Shown: positions 25,348 through 35,534, numbered from the stretch's first letter. The stretch is DNA of 64,000 bases from Roseibium sp. HPY-6 (GCF_040530035.1 NZ_JBEWCD010000001.1:1364001-1428000); one strand, 5' to 3'. Numbers and translations are program-made. Notes: generated from the sequence alone by a model not told the origin.

Positions 25348-27330
25348 ATGCAGGACCCTTCCGATTCCCGAATAGACGCTGAAGACGACGGCGCGCAAAC
25401 AGCGACGCCCGCGCCGAGGGGCGTCGATGTCATTGCCAACGAGGTCAAGCGTTTGCCCAACGGTCCGGGCGTCTACCGGATGTTGGATGAAAACGGTGAA
25501 GTGCTTTACGTCGGCAAGGCCAGAAGCCTCAAGAAACGGGTTACCAGCTACACCCGGCTTCAGGGTCAGTCGAACAGGATCATGCGCATGATCCTGGCGA
25601 CGGCAGCGATGGAATTTGTCGTTACCAAGACAGAACCGGAAGCGCTCCTGCTGGAAGCCAATCTGATCAAGCGCCTCAGGCCGCGTTTCAACGTTCTGCT
25701 CAGAGACGACAAATCATTTCCGTACATTCTTGTAACGGGCGATCACGAGTCCCCGGCAATCGTGAAGCACCGTGGTGCGCGGAAACGCAAAGGCGAGTAT
25801 TTCGGTCCGTTTGCATCCGCAGGTGCCGTCGACAGAACGATCAACGCGCTTCAGAAGGCCTTTCTGATCAGAACCTGTTCCGACAGCTACTATGAGAACC
25901 GCTCGCGTCCTTGCCTCCAGTATCAGATCAAGAGATGCGCGGGCCCCTGCACCGGTGAAATCGACCCCGAGGACTACGCGGGTCTGGTCTCCGAAGCCAA
26001 GGCTTTCTTGTCCGGGCGCAGCCAGCTGATCAAGAAACAGCTCGCGCAACAGATGGAAGCCGCGTCCGCCGACCTGGAGTTCGAACGTGCCGCTATCTAC
26101 CGCGACAGGCTGTCGGCCTTGTCGCATGTTCAGGCGCATCAGGGCATCAACCCGCAATCCGTTCAGGAAGCTGATGTGTTTGCCGTTCATCAGGAAGGCG
26201 GTCAGACCTGTGTTCAGGTCTTCTTCTTTCGGACCGGTCAGAACTGGGGCAACCGCGCCTACTTTCCAAAGGCCGACAAGTCGCTCGACGAGGCGGAGGT
26301 TCTGGAGAGTTTCCTTGCCCAGTTCTATGACGACAAACCCGCCCCTAAGCAGATCCTGCTGACGCACGCACTGGCGGAACAGGATCTCTTGTCCGAGGCC
26401 TTGAGCGAAAGGACCGGCCGCAAGGTCGACGTGAGCGTACCTAAGCGCGGGGAAAAGAAAGAGCTGGTCGACCATGCGCTCACCAATGCGCGGGAAGCGC
26501 TCGGGCGCCGGCTCGCCGAAACCTCAAGCCAGGCCCGCCTCTTGAAAGGTGTCGGAGAGGCATTCGACTTACCGGCGGTGCCGCGCCGGATCGAGGTCTA
26601 CGACAACTCCCACATCATGGGGACGAATGCCGTGGGCGGCATGATCGTTGCGGGAATTGAAGGTTTCGCAAAGGGCCAATACCGCAAGTTTAACATCAAG
26701 TCGGAAGACCTTGTTCCCGGCGACGACTACGGCATGATGCGTGAGGTTCTGACGCGGCGCTTTTCGCGCCTTTTGAAAGAAAACGCGCGCGACGAAAAAC
26801 CCGCTGCGAGCGCTGAAGCGCACGAGGTGTCGGAGGAGAGCGCAGGTGAAGATACATCTGCAGCCATATCATCCGACATGCCGGCCTGGCCTGATCTCGT
26901 GCTGATTGACGGCGGACAGGGCCAACTCACAGCGGCAAGAGAAACGCTTGAAACGCTCGGCATTACCGATGTGCCGCTGGTTGGAATTGCAAAAGGGCCT
27001 GATAGGGATGCGGGACGTGAGAAGTTCTTCATCCCCGGAAGACAGTCCTTCATGCTGCCGGAACGCGATCCGGTGCTTTACTTCGTTCAGCGTCTGCGCG
27101 ATGAGGCACACCGGTTTGCAATCGGAAGCCACAGGGCGCGGCGCAAGAAAGACATCGTCAAGAACCCTCTTGACGAAATCGCCGGTGTGGGCCCAACACG
27201 CAAAAAGGCACTTTTGCGCCATTTCGGCACTGCCAAAGCCGTTTCCAAGGCAGGTGTTGATGACCTTGCAGCCGTCCCGGGCATCTCGGAAGCCATCGCG
27301 AAGCTTGTTTACGATCATTTTCATGAATAG
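25348..27330 (+). CDS. uvrC: Excinuclease ABC subunit C
   Basis: This 660-residue protein has all UvrC parts: the GIY-YIG 3' nuclease ([20 protein letters not shown], residues 31-50), a Cys-containing region with [18 protein letters not shown], a UVR helix pair ([20 protein letters not shown]), the RNase-H-like 5' nuclease with the catalytic Asp in [18 protein letters not shown], and a helix-hairpin-helix end ([20 protein letters not shown]). UvrC makes both incisions in nucleotide excision repair. A 30-residue Ala/Glu/Ser insert lies before [15 protein letters not shown]. An N-terminal polar tail of about 25 residues precedes the nuclease. Confidence 0.97.
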   Translation: MQDPSDSRIDAEDDGAQTATPAPRGVDVIANEVKRLPNGPGVYRMLDENGEVLYVGKARSLKKRVTSYTRLQGQSNRIMRMILATAAMEFVVTKTEPEALLLEANLIKRLRPRFNVLLRDDKSFPYILVTGDHESPAIVKHRGARKRKGEYFGPFASAGAVDRTINALQKAFLIRTCSDSYYENRSRPCLQYQIKRCAGPCTGEIDPEDYAGLVSEAKAFLSGRSQLIKKQLAQQMEAASADLEFERAAIYRDRLSALSHVQAHQGINPQSVQEADVFAVHQEGGQTCVQVFFFRTGQNWGNRAYFPKADKSLDEAEVLESFLAQFYDDKPAPKQILLTHALAEQDLLSEALSERTGRKVDVSVPKRGEKKELVDHALTNAREALGRRLAETSSQARLLKGVGEAFDLPAVPRRIEVYDNSHIMGTNAVGGMIVAGIEGFAKGQYRKFNIKSEDLVPGDDYGMMREVLTRRFSRLLKENARDEKPAASAEAHEVSEESAGEDTSAAISSDMPAWPDLVLIDGGQGQLTAARETLETLGITDVPLVGIAKGPDRDAGREKFFIPGRQSFMLPERDPVLYFVQRLRDEAHRFAIGSHRARRKKDIVKNPLDEIAGVGPTRKKALLRHFGTAKAVSKAGVDDLAAVPGISEAIAKLVYDHFHE

Positions 27331-27420
27331 CGCGATTGATGGGCCAGATCGGTTTACGCCGCACACACCCTGGAAAATCTATGCTATGGCAGGTGCAATA
27401 GCTCTTACCTGATTTGTTGC

Positions 27421-28521
27421 ATGCTCGCCTTTGTCACCCGTCCAATCCGGCAACTTTTTCCAACACTTGCCTCGCTCGTGTGCTGGTGCGGGTCGCTTGG
27501 TGCGCTTGGGTTCTGCCTCTTGGGCCTTTCGGCATTTGCTGCGCCGGACTTCTGGTTCACCGATAACATGAGCTTCTTCCTGCGGCAGTTTCTTGGCGCC
27601 GGTCTGCTCGGCTGCACCGCCGGAGCTCTCGGGCTCTTGATGCCGCACAGGCTGCGTCTGATCTACAGGACGGTCTGGTTTTTCGCGCTTCTCGCGTTTC
27701 TTGCGCTTGGTGGTCTGACGGTAGCAAGAACGCTTGAAAACACTGCAGCAATTGATGCCCATGCACCCGGCACCAGGACGATCAAGGTCGCTTCGATCAA
27801 CGTCGAACGTATGTTTCTTGGCGACAAACGCCTGACCAGCTTTCTCGAAAAGGAGCAGCCGGACATCATCGTGATCCAGGAAGCCCTGTGGGGACTGCAG
27901 GTGCGTCGCTGGGAAAGACTGGAGCGCCCGGTCGGAGGGCTCGGTGAAACCGGCTATCCGGATCATGTCGAAGTCGGCGCTTCCGAAAGTCTCGTGGTCT
28001 ATTCGGCTTTCCCAATCCAAAGGGAGCGCTCGACGATCGTCCCCGGCGAACTCCATGATACCGCAAGCGTTATTCACGATCCGGACAGGGAATTGCTGCT
28101 GGTCAGGTTGGACACGGGTAAAACATCCCTCAATCTTCTGTCGGTTCACCCGGACAGCCCGAGAAATCACGTTCGCTGGCTCAACAAGCGCCAGTATTTC
28201 GATAAGGCGGACGAAATCATCGGGAATTTGAGTGAAACCGGAAACGGTCCACTCCTTGTAATCGGCGACTGGAACAGCGCGCCCTGGTCAGCACGCTTCC
28301 AGCGGACACTTTCAAGAAACGGGCTGAAGACCGCCTATCCCGGTGGATGGCCCAGAACAACACGGTTTTTCTTCGACTACCGCCTCCACTGGATCCTCGG
28401 CTCCCCTGTCGACCAGTTTGCGGTTTCTGATGACATCAAGATCCTCGGTGTCAGGACGGGGCCGGATATAGGTTCCGATCATTTGCCCTTGATCGTCGAC
28501 CTTCAGCTGCCTGTTCATTAA
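27421..28521 (+). CDS. Membrane-anchored endonuclease/exonuclease/phosphatase family protein
   Basis: This 366-residue protein has three N-terminal membrane helices (residues about 12-110) followed by an EEP domain. The catalytic residues are visible: Asn in VASINVERMF, Glu in IIVIQEALWG, His in LLSVHPDSPRNH, Asp/Asn in LVIGDWNSAPWSARF, and the terminal His in IGSDHLPLIV. The domain should lie on the outer face of the inner membrane. It could act on nucleic acid, phospholipid or another phosphodiester; the family does not decide this. It begins 90 bases after uvrC on the same strand. Confidence 0.85.
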   Translation: MLAFVTRPIRQLFPTLASLVCWCGSLGALGFCLLGLSAFAAPDFWFTDNMSFFLRQFLGAGLLGCTAGALGLLMPHRLRLIYRTVWFFALLAFLALGGLTVARTLENTAAIDAHAPGTRTIKVASINVERMFLGDKRLTSFLEKEQPDIIVIQEALWGLQVRRWERLERPVGGLGETGYPDHVEVGASESLVVYSAFPIQRERSTIVPGELHDTASVIHDPDRELLLVRLDTGKTSLNLLSVHPDSPRNHVRWLNKRQYFDKADEIIGNLSETGNGPLLVIGDWNSAPWSARFQRTLSRNGLKTAYPGGWPRTTRFFFDYRLHWILGSPVDQFAVSDDIKILGVRTGPDIGSDHLPLIVDLQLPVH

Positions 28522-28624
28522 GCGAATTGAGTATTGCCTGTGACTTAGCTTCAAAAGTGTTTGAGCCGGGCGCTGCTATTCGAAAAACTGCACCCGATCC
28601 AACACCGATTCTTCGACTGTCAGA

Positions 28625-29203
28625 ATGGCCAAGCTTTATTTCAACTACTCCTCAATGAATGCCGGCAAGTCGACTGTGCTTTTGCAGGCGGCCTACAACT
28701 ACCGGGAACGCGGCATGAATGCGCTTCTGCTCATCGCCGCCTTCGATGATAGGGGCGGCAAGGGCCGCATCGCGTCCAGGATCGGGTTGGCCGCCGATGC
28801 CGATATCTTCACAGCTGAAGACAATGTCTTCGATCACATAAAGTCCGCGCATGAACAGACGCAGGTCGACGCGGTCCTGGTTGATGAAGCGCAGTTCCTA
28901 ACGGAAGAACAGGCCTGGCAACTGGCAAATGTCGCTGACCAGTTGCGCATACCGGTGATGTGCTTCGGCTTGCGAACCGATTTTCAGGGAAAACTCTTTC
29001 CCGGAAGCGCCACCCTCCTCGCGATCGCTGACAACCTGAAAGAAATCAAGACGATCTGCTGGTGCGGCCGCAAAGCCACCATGGTTGCGCGTCTCGATGC
29101 CAACGGGCGCATTGTGGAAGAAGGCGATCAGGTCGTCATCGGCGGCAACGAAACCTACGTATCCTTGTGCCGCAAACACTGGAGCCGCCGCGAGCTCGCC
29201 TGA
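28625..29203 (+). CDS. tdk: Thymidine kinase
   Basis: This 192-residue protein is a type II thymidine kinase: the P-loop in [20 protein letters not shown] (residues 5-24), the catalytic [10 protein letters not shown] (Walker B region), the lasso [15 protein letters not shown], and zinc cysteines in [13 protein letters not shown] and LCRKHW. It phosphorylates thymidine for dTMP salvage. The start has no strong ribosome site, but the protein length is standard. It lies in the segment that separates uvrC from pgsA. Confidence 0.95.
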   Translation: MAKLYFNYSSMNAGKSTVLLQAAYNYRERGMNALLLIAAFDDRGGKGRIASRIGLAADADIFTAEDNVFDHIKSAHEQTQVDAVLVDEAQFLTEEQAWQLANVADQLRIPVMCFGLRTDFQGKLFPGSATLLAIADNLKEIKTICWCGRKATMVARLDANGRIVEEGDQVVIGGNETYVSLCRKHWSRRELA

Positions 29204-29375
29204 CACCCATGCAGCTGCAACCCGACAGCTATCTGATCAAGCAACAGTCTTTCCTTGATGCGGCACCTCCCGCCGCCTAAAAAGATTCTCAAGCCGTACC
29301 GTTCTTGTGCGGCAAGTTTCGAAGTACCGGATGGCCGAAAGGCCGACGCACAAACAAAGTCTTTGGGAGGAAATG

Positions 29376-30332
29376 ATGAAAAGAACGGTTCTTACACTGG
29401 CCCTCGCGGTTGCGGCCGGGCTCGGCTCCGGCCTGGCGGCAGCGGAAACCCGCATCACCTACAAATCCGCCAAATCGACATCATCTTACTATCAGATGGC
29501 GGTTCAGATCGCGGAGGCCATGAAGGCCGGATCCGACGGTGACATCATCGTCACGGTGGAAGAAAGCCAAGGCTCCGTGCAAAACGTCATGGAAGCAAGA
29601 GCCCGTGGCGGTGACTATGTGTTCACGACGCCGCCGGTACTGGTCAAGCTCGCCCAGGGCGGCAAGGCAATGTTCGAGGGCAAGTCCGATCCCAAGTTCG
29701 ACGAGATCAGGGCGCTCTTCCCGATCCCCTCGCTGACGATGCACTTTGTGATGTCGGAAGATAGCGGCGTTACCGATTTTGCCGGGATGGAAGGCAAGAC
29801 CATTCTTTTGGGCAAGGGTTCGTTCGGAGCCAGAGAAGGCGAAAAATATCTCAAGCTGTTCGGTCTGGAAGGCAAGGTTGAATTGGCGGAAGTCGAGCTT
29901 TCCAACGCGGTCGCAGCGCTTAAGAATGGGCAGATCGACGGATTTGTTACAGCCGGATCATTTCCGGCACCCAATGTGATTGAGGCCGCTGCTTCAACGG
30001 GCGTAAAGGTTATCTCTCTAAGCGATGATCAGATCGCCGAGACCAAACGCACGCGCCTTGTCATTCCTGGCGGAACTTATGCCGGTCAGACCGAGGACAT
30101 CGTCACCACTTCACTGCCTGTTGTCGCCTTCACGACCACGGCAATGAGCGACGACGCGGCCTATGAACTCACCAAAACCTATTGGGAACAGAAAGCTGCA
30201 ATGGGCGACGCAGCGCCGTGGTGGAATGGTGTCGACAAGGGCCTCATGAGCAACATCACCGGCAAGATCCATCCTGGCGCCATCCGCTATTACCAGGAAG
30301 CGGGTTATGAGCTGACACCCGAGCAGCAGTAA
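29376..30332 (+). CDS. TAXI family TRAP transporter solute-binding protein
   Basis: This 318-residue protein has a signal peptide (cleavage about AAAE) and the TAXI features: ITYKSAKSTSSYYQMAVQIA, then LFPIPSLTMHFVM, EGKTILLGKGSFGAREGEKYLKLFG with its substrate-site residues, and LKNGQIDGFVTAGSFPAPNV. TAXI proteins bind dicarboxylates or amino-acid-like solutes for Na+-driven uptake. ATG 29376 is chosen because GGGAGG lies five bases upstream (29373 is too close). It is followed by a strong hairpin and then its permease. Confidence 0.93.
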   Translation: MKRTVLTLALAVAAGLGSGLAAAETRITYKSAKSTSSYYQMAVQIAEAMKAGSDGDIIVTVEESQGSVQNVMEARARGGDYVFTTPPVLVKLAQGGKAMFEGKSDPKFDEIRALFPIPSLTMHFVMSEDSGVTDFAGMEGKTILLGKGSFGAREGEKYLKLFGLEGKVELAEVELSNAVAALKNGQIDGFVTAGSFPAPNVIEAAASTGVKVISLSDDQIAETKRTRLVIPGGTYAGQTEDIVTTSLPVVAFTTTAMSDDAAYELTKTYWEQKAAMGDAAPWWNGVDKGLMSNITGKIHPGAIRYYQEAGYELTPEQQ

Positions 30333-30392
30333 ACAGTCGTTCAAACCTTGCCGGTCGCCGCGCACGCGGTGATCCCGACTTTTCCTAAAAAC

Positions 30393-30420
30393 CCGCATCA
30401 CCGTATCGGCGGTGATGCGG
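30393..30420 (+). promoter_or_regulatory. Intercistronic hairpin between TAXI binding protein and permease
   Basis: CCGCATCACC and GGTGATGCGG form a perfect 10-base stem with an 8-base loop, preceded by AAAAA and followed only by TTCTCC. The weak T-run suggests partial termination or mRNA-end protection, giving more binding protein than permease, rather than a full stop. Confidence 0.65.
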
Positions 30421-30463
30421 TTCTCCGTTTCATACGCCCGTTCCGCACACAAAGGACGATGTC

Positions 30464-32224
30464 TTGAGACCCCTGATCATTACGGCGGCCTTGTGCCTTG
30501 TGGCGTTTCATCTCGCGTTGATCTTCTCGGGCCTTGTGCCCAATCTCATCAGCCGTCCCCTGCACCTTGCGCTCGCGCTTCCCTGGATCATGATCGCCGC
30601 GCAGCAGGGCATGCTTGCGCGCACCAGCGGCATCATCCTGACGGTTCTTGGTGTCGGCGCTTGCGTTTGGGTGGCGGTTTCACACAATCAGCTTTCCGAC
30701 CAATACGGTTTCCTCGAAGGGTCTTATCAACTCGTCATAGCGGTGATCCTTCTTGTTGTTGTTCTGGAAGCCGCCAGACGGGCGATCGGCGTCCCGTTAC
30801 CGCTCGTCGCGCTGCTGGCATTGCTCTATGGCCTGTTCGGCCAGCACATTCCCGGAGAGTTCGGCCATTCGGGCACGCCGCTTGCCAGCTTCCTCGGCAC
30901 TTTGACGATTGCCGAAGGCGGTATTTGGGGCAGTCTGACCGGCGTTTCGGTCAATGTGGTCGCTATTTTTGTGATTTTCGGTGCCGTCCTCAATGCGGGC
31001 GAAGCCGGCCAGGGGTTCATGAACATTGCGTCGGCCGCTGCCGGAAGGCTGAAGGGGGGAGCTGCCAAAGTCTCCGTCCTGTCGTCGGCGCTTTTCGGCT
31101 CCATATCCGGATCGGCTTCCGCCAACGTGGCCTCAACGGGTGCCATCACGCTTCCCGCCATGACCCGGCTCGGCTATCCCAAGCGCCTTGCCGGTGCCGT
31201 CGAGGCCGTCGCCTCCTCAGGTGGCCAGATCATGCCGCCACTCATGGGCGCCGGTGCCTTCGTGATGGTGGAACTGACAGGTGTTCCGTATACCTCCATC
31301 ATGGCAGCCGCGGTTCTGCCCGCGATCCTGTACTTCCTGGCCGTCTGGATCGGCGTCAATGCCTATGCAGCTCATCACGATCTTGCCGGGATTGACGAGA
31401 AGGACCGGCCATCGGGCCGGGACGTCCTGATAACCTCATGCTTCTTCCTGGTGCCATTCACGGTTCTGCTGATCGGAATGTTCTGGATAAAGTTCACACC
31501 GCAATATTCGGCATCCATGGCCATTCTTGCCGGGTTCCTTCTACTGTTTTTCAACGCAAGGGGCATTTGCACCTTGCCCGAAGCGCTGTCGCGCATTGAG
31601 CGTGCGCTCCTCACGGCTGCGCGGCAGGTCTCGATCATTGCCGCAATTATCGTCTGTGCCTCCATTATTATCGGTGTCCTGTCGATTACCGGTCTAGGCG
31701 TGAAAATCACGTCGCTGATTTTGTCGGGCTCGGGTGGGCTGCTCTGGCCTTCGCTGTTTCTCACCGCCCTCGCCTGCCTCGTCCTGGGAATGGAAGTCCC
31801 CACGACTGCTGCCTACGTCATTTGCGTGTCGGTCGCCGGTCCGGCGCTCATTCAACTGGGACTGGAGCCCCTGCAGGCACATCTCTTCGTTTTCTGGTTT
31901 GCGCTGTTGTCGACGATCACACCGCCGGTCTGCGGTGCCGTGTTCATTGCGGCGGGCATGATCAACGAAAACTGGTTGAAGGTTGCCCTGACCGCGATGG
32001 CGCTGGGGATCGGGCTCTACATCATCCCGCTCGCCATGATCGCCAACCCTCAATTGATCATGCTGGAAAGCAACCCGGGAGGCGCTGTCATCGCCGCGCT
32101 GCAGACCGGGCTCGGTCTGGGCCTGGTCTCCTACGCGATCATCGGCTTCAGGAACCCGGCAACGCGCCTGCTCACCGGTTCGATTGGTCTTGCGGTCATC
32201 TTCTGGCGCCTGATGTTAAGCTGA
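30464..32224 (+). CDS. TRAP transporter fused permease (4TM/12TM type)
   Basis: This 586-residue membrane protein starts at a TTG with an AAGGA site upstream. Residues 1-130 hold four helices equal to the small DctQ-like subunit, and the rest hold the large DctM-like subunit with VNVVAIFVIFGAVLNAGEAG, SSALFGSISGSASANVASTG and the paired LVLGMEVPTTAAYVICVSVA motif. Fusion of both subunits is the rule for TAXI-type TRAP transporters. It imports the solute delivered by the upstream TAXI protein using a sodium gradient. Confidence 0.93.
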   Translation: MRPLIITAALCLVAFHLALIFSGLVPNLISRPLHLALALPWIMIAAQQGMLARTSGIILTVLGVGACVWVAVSHNQLSDQYGFLEGSYQLVIAVILLVVVLEAARRAIGVPLPLVALLALLYGLFGQHIPGEFGHSGTPLASFLGTLTIAEGGIWGSLTGVSVNVVAIFVIFGAVLNAGEAGQGFMNIASAAAGRLKGGAAKVSVLSSALFGSISGSASANVASTGAITLPAMTRLGYPKRLAGAVEAVASSGGQIMPPLMGAGAFVMVELTGVPYTSIMAAAVLPAILYFLAVWIGVNAYAAHHDLAGIDEKDRPSGRDVLITSCFFLVPFTVLLIGMFWIKFTPQYSASMAILAGFLLLFFNARGICTLPEALSRIERALLTAARQVSIIAAIIVCASIIIGVLSITGLGVKITSLILSGSGGLLWPSLFLTALACLVLGMEVPTTAAYVICVSVAGPALIQLGLEPLQAHLFVFWFALLSTITPPVCGAVFIAAGMINENWLKVALTAMALGIGLYIIPLAMIANPQLIMLESNPGGAVIAALQTGLGLGLVSYAIIGFRNPATRLLTGSIGLAVIFWRLMLS

Positions 32225-32299
32225 ATCGATTTCTCCTGCCCTCTTGAAGCCCTCTTCGACGCCCCGTAAAAGGAAGAAAACAGGCAAGGAGTGAGCGTC

Positions 32300-32593
32300 A
32301 TGCTCGGCAAGATGTTCAAATCCCTCTTCGGCGGCTCCGGGGAAGGACAGGCAAAGGCCGCGTCAAAGACCACAGCGGTCGAGCACGAAGGCTATCAGAT
32401 AATCGCCGAACCGCAGTCGTCGGGTGGGCAATGGCAGGTCGCAGGCCGGATCGAAAAGCAGATCGGCGAAGAGACCAAGATTCACCGGTTCATCCGCGCC
32501 GATATCATGCCGGGCGAGGCAGAAGCGGCCAACGAGATGATCCGCAAGGCCAAAATGATGATTGACCAGCAAGGTGATGCAATATTCGATTGA
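32300..32593 (+). CDS. HlyU family small protein
   Basis: This 97-residue protein matches the HlyU family of Alphaproteobacteria: MLGKMFKSLFGG at the start, EHEGYQIIAEPQSSGGQW, AGRIEKQIG and HRFIRADIMPGEAEAANEM. The family is named after a Vibrio transcription factor, but alphaproteobacterial members are unproven. ATG 32300 is preferred over GTG 32291 because AAGGAG lies eight bases before it. It has no close partner; pgsA follows after 129 bases. Confidence 0.85.
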   Translation: MLGKMFKSLFGGSGEGQAKAASKTTAVEHEGYQIIAEPQSSGGQWQVAGRIEKQIGEETKIHRFIRADIMPGEAEAANEMIRKAKMMIDQQGDAIFD

Positions 32594-32722
32594 GACAAGC
32601 AGTGCCCTGATGCTAGTCGGGAAAGGCATGCGACACACTTTGGGACTTCGGACACCCGGCAAGACCGGGAACCGGTTCTCCTGGCGTGATTGTCCGGATG
32701 GGTCCGATATCTGAAAGCCGAT

Positions 32723-33295
32723 ATGAAACGAAACGTTGCTCTGAGCCTGCCCAATCTCCTGACGTATGGGCGCATTCTGGCGGTGCCGGCTGTTGCGGTC
32801 TGCTTTTATTTCGAAGGCAACACGCCGCGCTGGATCGCGCTGGGTCTTTTCATAGTTGCGGCGATTACAGACTTTTTTGACGGCTATCTGGCGCGGGCCT
32901 GGCAGCAGCAATCCGCGCTCGGGCGCATGCTCGACCCGATCGCCGACAAGTTGCTTGTCTCGGTAAGCCTGCTTATGCTTGCCGCCGTCGGCACCATCGG
33001 TGGCTGGTCCCTGGTGGCAGCGATCATTATCCTGTGCCGCGAAATCCTGGTGTCGGGACTGCGGGAATTTCTGGCAGAACTTCAGGTCAGTGTTCCGGTG
33101 ACCAAGCTGGCGAAATGGAAGACGACGGTTCAGCTCGTGGCAATTGCCTTTCTGCTTGCCGGTCCGGCCGGCGACACCGTCTTCGAATACACAACCCTGA
33201 CCGGATTGGTCGCGCTTTGGCTCGCGGCCATACTTACTCTATATACAGGCTATGATTACTTCCGCGCCGGAATAGGTCATCTCATCACCGAATGA
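32723..33295 (+). CDS. pgsA: CDP-diacylglycerol--glycerol-3-phosphate 3-phosphatidyltransferase
   Basis: This 190-residue membrane enzyme starts MKRNVALSLPNLLTYGRILA and carries the CDP-alcohol phosphotransferase motif: DFFDGYLARAWQQQSALGRM followed by LDPIADKLLV, with the required DG-AR-G-D-D residues. It makes phosphatidylglycerophosphate, the precursor of phosphatidylglycerol and cardiolipin, and so supplies the donor lipid of Lgt. The ATG at 32723 fits homologs; an upstream TTG would add 11 residues. The moaD gene follows in the same direction 45 bases later. Confidence 0.93.
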   Translation: MKRNVALSLPNLLTYGRILAVPAVAVCFYFEGNTPRWIALGLFIVAAITDFFDGYLARAWQQQSALGRMLDPIADKLLVSVSLLMLAAVGTIGGWSLVAAIIILCREILVSGLREFLAELQVSVPVTKLAKWKTTVQLVAIAFLLAGPAGDTVFEYTTLTGLVALWLAAILTLYTGYDYFRAGIGHLITE

Positions 33296-33340
33296 ACGCG
33301 CGGGATTGGCGGCCGTGCAGCCGCGTTATCGAGAGGTATC

Positions 33341-33592
33341 ATGAATATTCGCTATTTTGCCTGGGTCCGTGAGCGCGTTGGCGTTGAAGAAGAAACGATC
33401 GATCTTCCAGGTAGTGTGAAAACCGTTGCCGACCTGATCACGCATCTGAAAGGGATCGACGAGTATCACGCCGCCGCGTTTGAAGAAGAAGACGCAATCC
33501 GGGTTGCGCTGGATCAGGTGCACGTGGAAACGGATGAGGAAATCGGCAACGCGCGCGAAGCAGCGTTTTTTCCCCCAATGACAGGCGGCTGA
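33341..33592 (+). CDS. moaD: Molybdopterin synthase small subunit MoaD
   Basis: This 83-residue ubiquitin-like protein starts MNIRYFAWVRERVGVEEETI and ends in FFPPMTGG, the di-glycine tail thiocarboxylated to donate sulfur to precursor Z. A GAGAGG ribosome site precedes the ATG. It is followed two bases later by moaE, so the two subunits are translated together. Confidence 0.94.
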   Translation: MNIRYFAWVRERVGVEEETIDLPGSVKTVADLITHLKGIDEYHAAAFEEEDAIRVALDQVHVETDEEIGNAREAAFFPPMTGG

Positions 33593-33594
33593 AA

Positions 33595-34056
33595 GTGCAG
33601 GTAGAAGCGAAGGTCAAGGTTCAGCTGGAAGACTTTGATGTGCAGGAGGAGTCCACCCGGCTGACATCAAGCCGGCGTGATGTCGGTGCGCTGGTCAGCT
33701 TCACCGGCCTGTGCCGCGATGAAGCGGGCACGCTGAGCGCCTTGGAGCTGGAGCATTATCCGGGCATGGCAGAGGCGGAGTTGTCTCGCATTGCCGGCGA
33801 GGCCATCGAGCGTTGGCCGTTGACCGGACTGACTGTCATTCACAGATACGGCAAGATCCCGCCCGGCGACAACATTGTGCTTGTCGTCGCAGCCTCTTCC
33901 CATCGCCGCGCCGCCTTCGAGGCCGCTGACTTCCTCATGGACTACCTGAAGACACGCGCGCCGTTCTGGAAAAAAGAACACCTCGTTGAGGGTGGAACGG
34001 GCAATTGGGTGGAAGCCAAGGCCGGAGATGACAAGGACGCGGCACGCTGGACCTGA
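33595..34056 (+). CDS. moaE: Molybdopterin synthase catalytic subunit MoaE
   Basis: This 153-residue protein starts at GTG directly after moaD. It carries MoaE motifs: LVSFTGLCRDEAGTLSALEL, TVIHRYGKIPPGDNIVLVVA, SSHRRAAFEAADFLMDYLK and APFWKKEH with the catalytic lysine. With MoaD it makes molybdopterin for molybdoenzymes. A weak GGCGGC is the only visible ribosome site, consistent with coupling to moaD. Confidence 0.94.
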   Translation: MQVEAKVKVQLEDFDVQEESTRLTSSRRDVGALVSFTGLCRDEAGTLSALELEHYPGMAEAELSRIAGEAIERWPLTGLTVIHRYGKIPPGDNIVLVVAASSHRRAAFEAADFLMDYLKTRAPFWKKEHLVEGGTGNWVEAKAGDDKDAARWT

Positions 34057-34166
34057 GCCGGTTGAGGGCATAGACTGAAAGTCTCCTTCTCCGGTTGCCG
34101 TGCCGATTTTCTCTTTCTCTGCTGCGGCTTATCGGCGGCTCACATCAATAAACTGGTTCCGATCCC

Positions 34167-35471
34167 GTGAAACAAGACATCGATGCTACCGATGCTGCCA
34201 TAACCGAGTCGTCTGCCGGACCATCCCGGACAGGCGGCGAGATCCTGCAGGAACCGGGTATTCCATTCGCCGAGTTTGTCGCGATCATCGCCATGATCAT
34301 GGCGCTCAACGCGATGGCCATCGATATCATGCTGCCGGCGCTGCCTGCGATCGGCGATGCGCTGAACATCATTGAGGAAAACAATCGCCAGCTGATACTG
34401 ACTTCGTATCTGGCCGGTTTTGGCGGCGCGCAACTGTTCTTCGGCCCTCTTACCGACGCGCTCGGCCGCCGCAAAGTGCTCATTGGCGGACTGGTTCTCT
34501 ACAGCCTTGCGAGCATCGCCGCAATATTCGCCACAGATCTGGAAACGCTTCTGATCGCCCGTGTTCTTCAAGGGGTCGGCTGTGCCGGGGCGCGCGTGTC
34601 CGCGTTGTCCGTTGTCCGTGACTGCTATACCGGCCGGAGCATGGGCAAGGTCATGTCGCTGGTCATGATGGTCTTCATGGCCGTCCCGGTGATTGCCCCG
34701 TCCGTCGGCCAGGTGGTTCTCCTTGTCGCCGGCTGGCACTGGATCTTCGCGTTCTTGCTGTTTTCCGGGATGGCTGTTCTGGTCTGGTCGATGCTGCGAC
34801 TGCCTGAAACGCTTGCTCCCGATCGGCGCCGGCCTGTCGAGATTTCCGAAATCTACAATGCCTACGGAACCGCACTCAAGACGCGTGTGTGCGTCGGCTA
34901 TGCGGTGGCAACTGCATTTATCTTTGCCGGGCTCTTTGCGTTTCTTGCCATGTCACAACAGATCTTCGTGGACATATTCGGCCTTGGAAACCTGTTTCCC
35001 GTCGTCTTCGCATCGATCGCGATTGCGATGGCAGTCTCCTCTTTCACCAATGCACAACTGGTGGAAGCGATGGGCATGCGTCGCCTGTCGCATGCCGCAC
35101 TCCTGGTCTACACACTGTTCGGTTTCGCGATCTTTGCCGTTTCGGCACTAGGCCTCGAAAGCCTCGCTTCCTTTTTCATTCTGACGACGATCGTCATGAT
35201 GTGCTTCGGCTTCGTCGGTGCGAATTTCAACGCCATGGCAATGGAACCGCTCGGCAAGATTGCCGGAACGGCTGCGTCCGTAATCGGCTTCATCACCACA
35301 TTGGGCGGTGCTCTGTTGGGGCATATCATGGGACAGTTTTTCGACGGCACCACCGAACCGCTTGGACTTGCCTTTGCGATCTATGGCCTTGCCGCTATCG
35401 GCTGCGTTCTGTTTGCAGAACGGGGCCGCATGTTTCACGCGCTTCACGATAGCCCCGCACCCGGGCGCTAA
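34167..35471 (+). CDS. Bcr/CflA family drug-efflux MFS transporter
   Basis: This 434-residue protein starts at GTG and has about twelve helices. The Bcr/CflA signature appears as MIMALNAMAIDIMLPALPAI in helix 1, LAGFGGAQLFFGPLTDALGRRK in the loop-2/3 region (the MFS A motif), and ARVLQGVGCAGARVSALSVVRD in helices 4-5. It should expel drugs or metabolites by proton exchange. A polar 35-residue N-terminal tail precedes helix 1. A terminator-like hairpin separates it from the convergent aminotransferase. Confidence 0.9.
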   Translation: MKQDIDATDAAITESSAGPSRTGGEILQEPGIPFAEFVAIIAMIMALNAMAIDIMLPALPAIGDALNIIEENNRQLILTSYLAGFGGAQLFFGPLTDALGRRKVLIGGLVLYSLASIAAIFATDLETLLIARVLQGVGCAGARVSALSVVRDCYTGRSMGKVMSLVMMVFMAVPVIAPSVGQVVLLVAGWHWIFAFLLFSGMAVLVWSMLRLPETLAPDRRRPVEISEIYNAYGTALKTRVCVGYAVATAFIFAGLFAFLAMSQQIFVDIFGLGNLFPVVFASIAIAMAVSSFTNAQLVEAMGMRRLSHAALLVYTLFGFAIFAVSALGLESLASFFILTTIVMMCFGFVGANFNAMAMEPLGKIAGTAASVIGFITTLGGALLGHIMGQFFDGTTEPLGLAFAIYGLAAIGCVLFAERGRMFHALHDSPAPGR

Positions 35472-35479
35472 ACCTGTAA

Positions 35480-35506
35480 GCAAAAAAAGCGGGCACAGGC
35501 CCGCTT
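35480..35506 (-). terminator. Terminator of the aminotransferase gene
   Basis: AAGCGGGC and GCCCGCTT form a perfect 8-base stem with loop ACAG. The adjoining A-run gives TTTTTTT on the minus strand, 28 bases after the aminotransferase stop. It may also stop the convergent MFS transcript, though the plus-strand T-run is weak. Confidence 0.85.
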
Positions 35507-35534
35507 CACTTCTTGAAAAACACGCGACCGCTTG

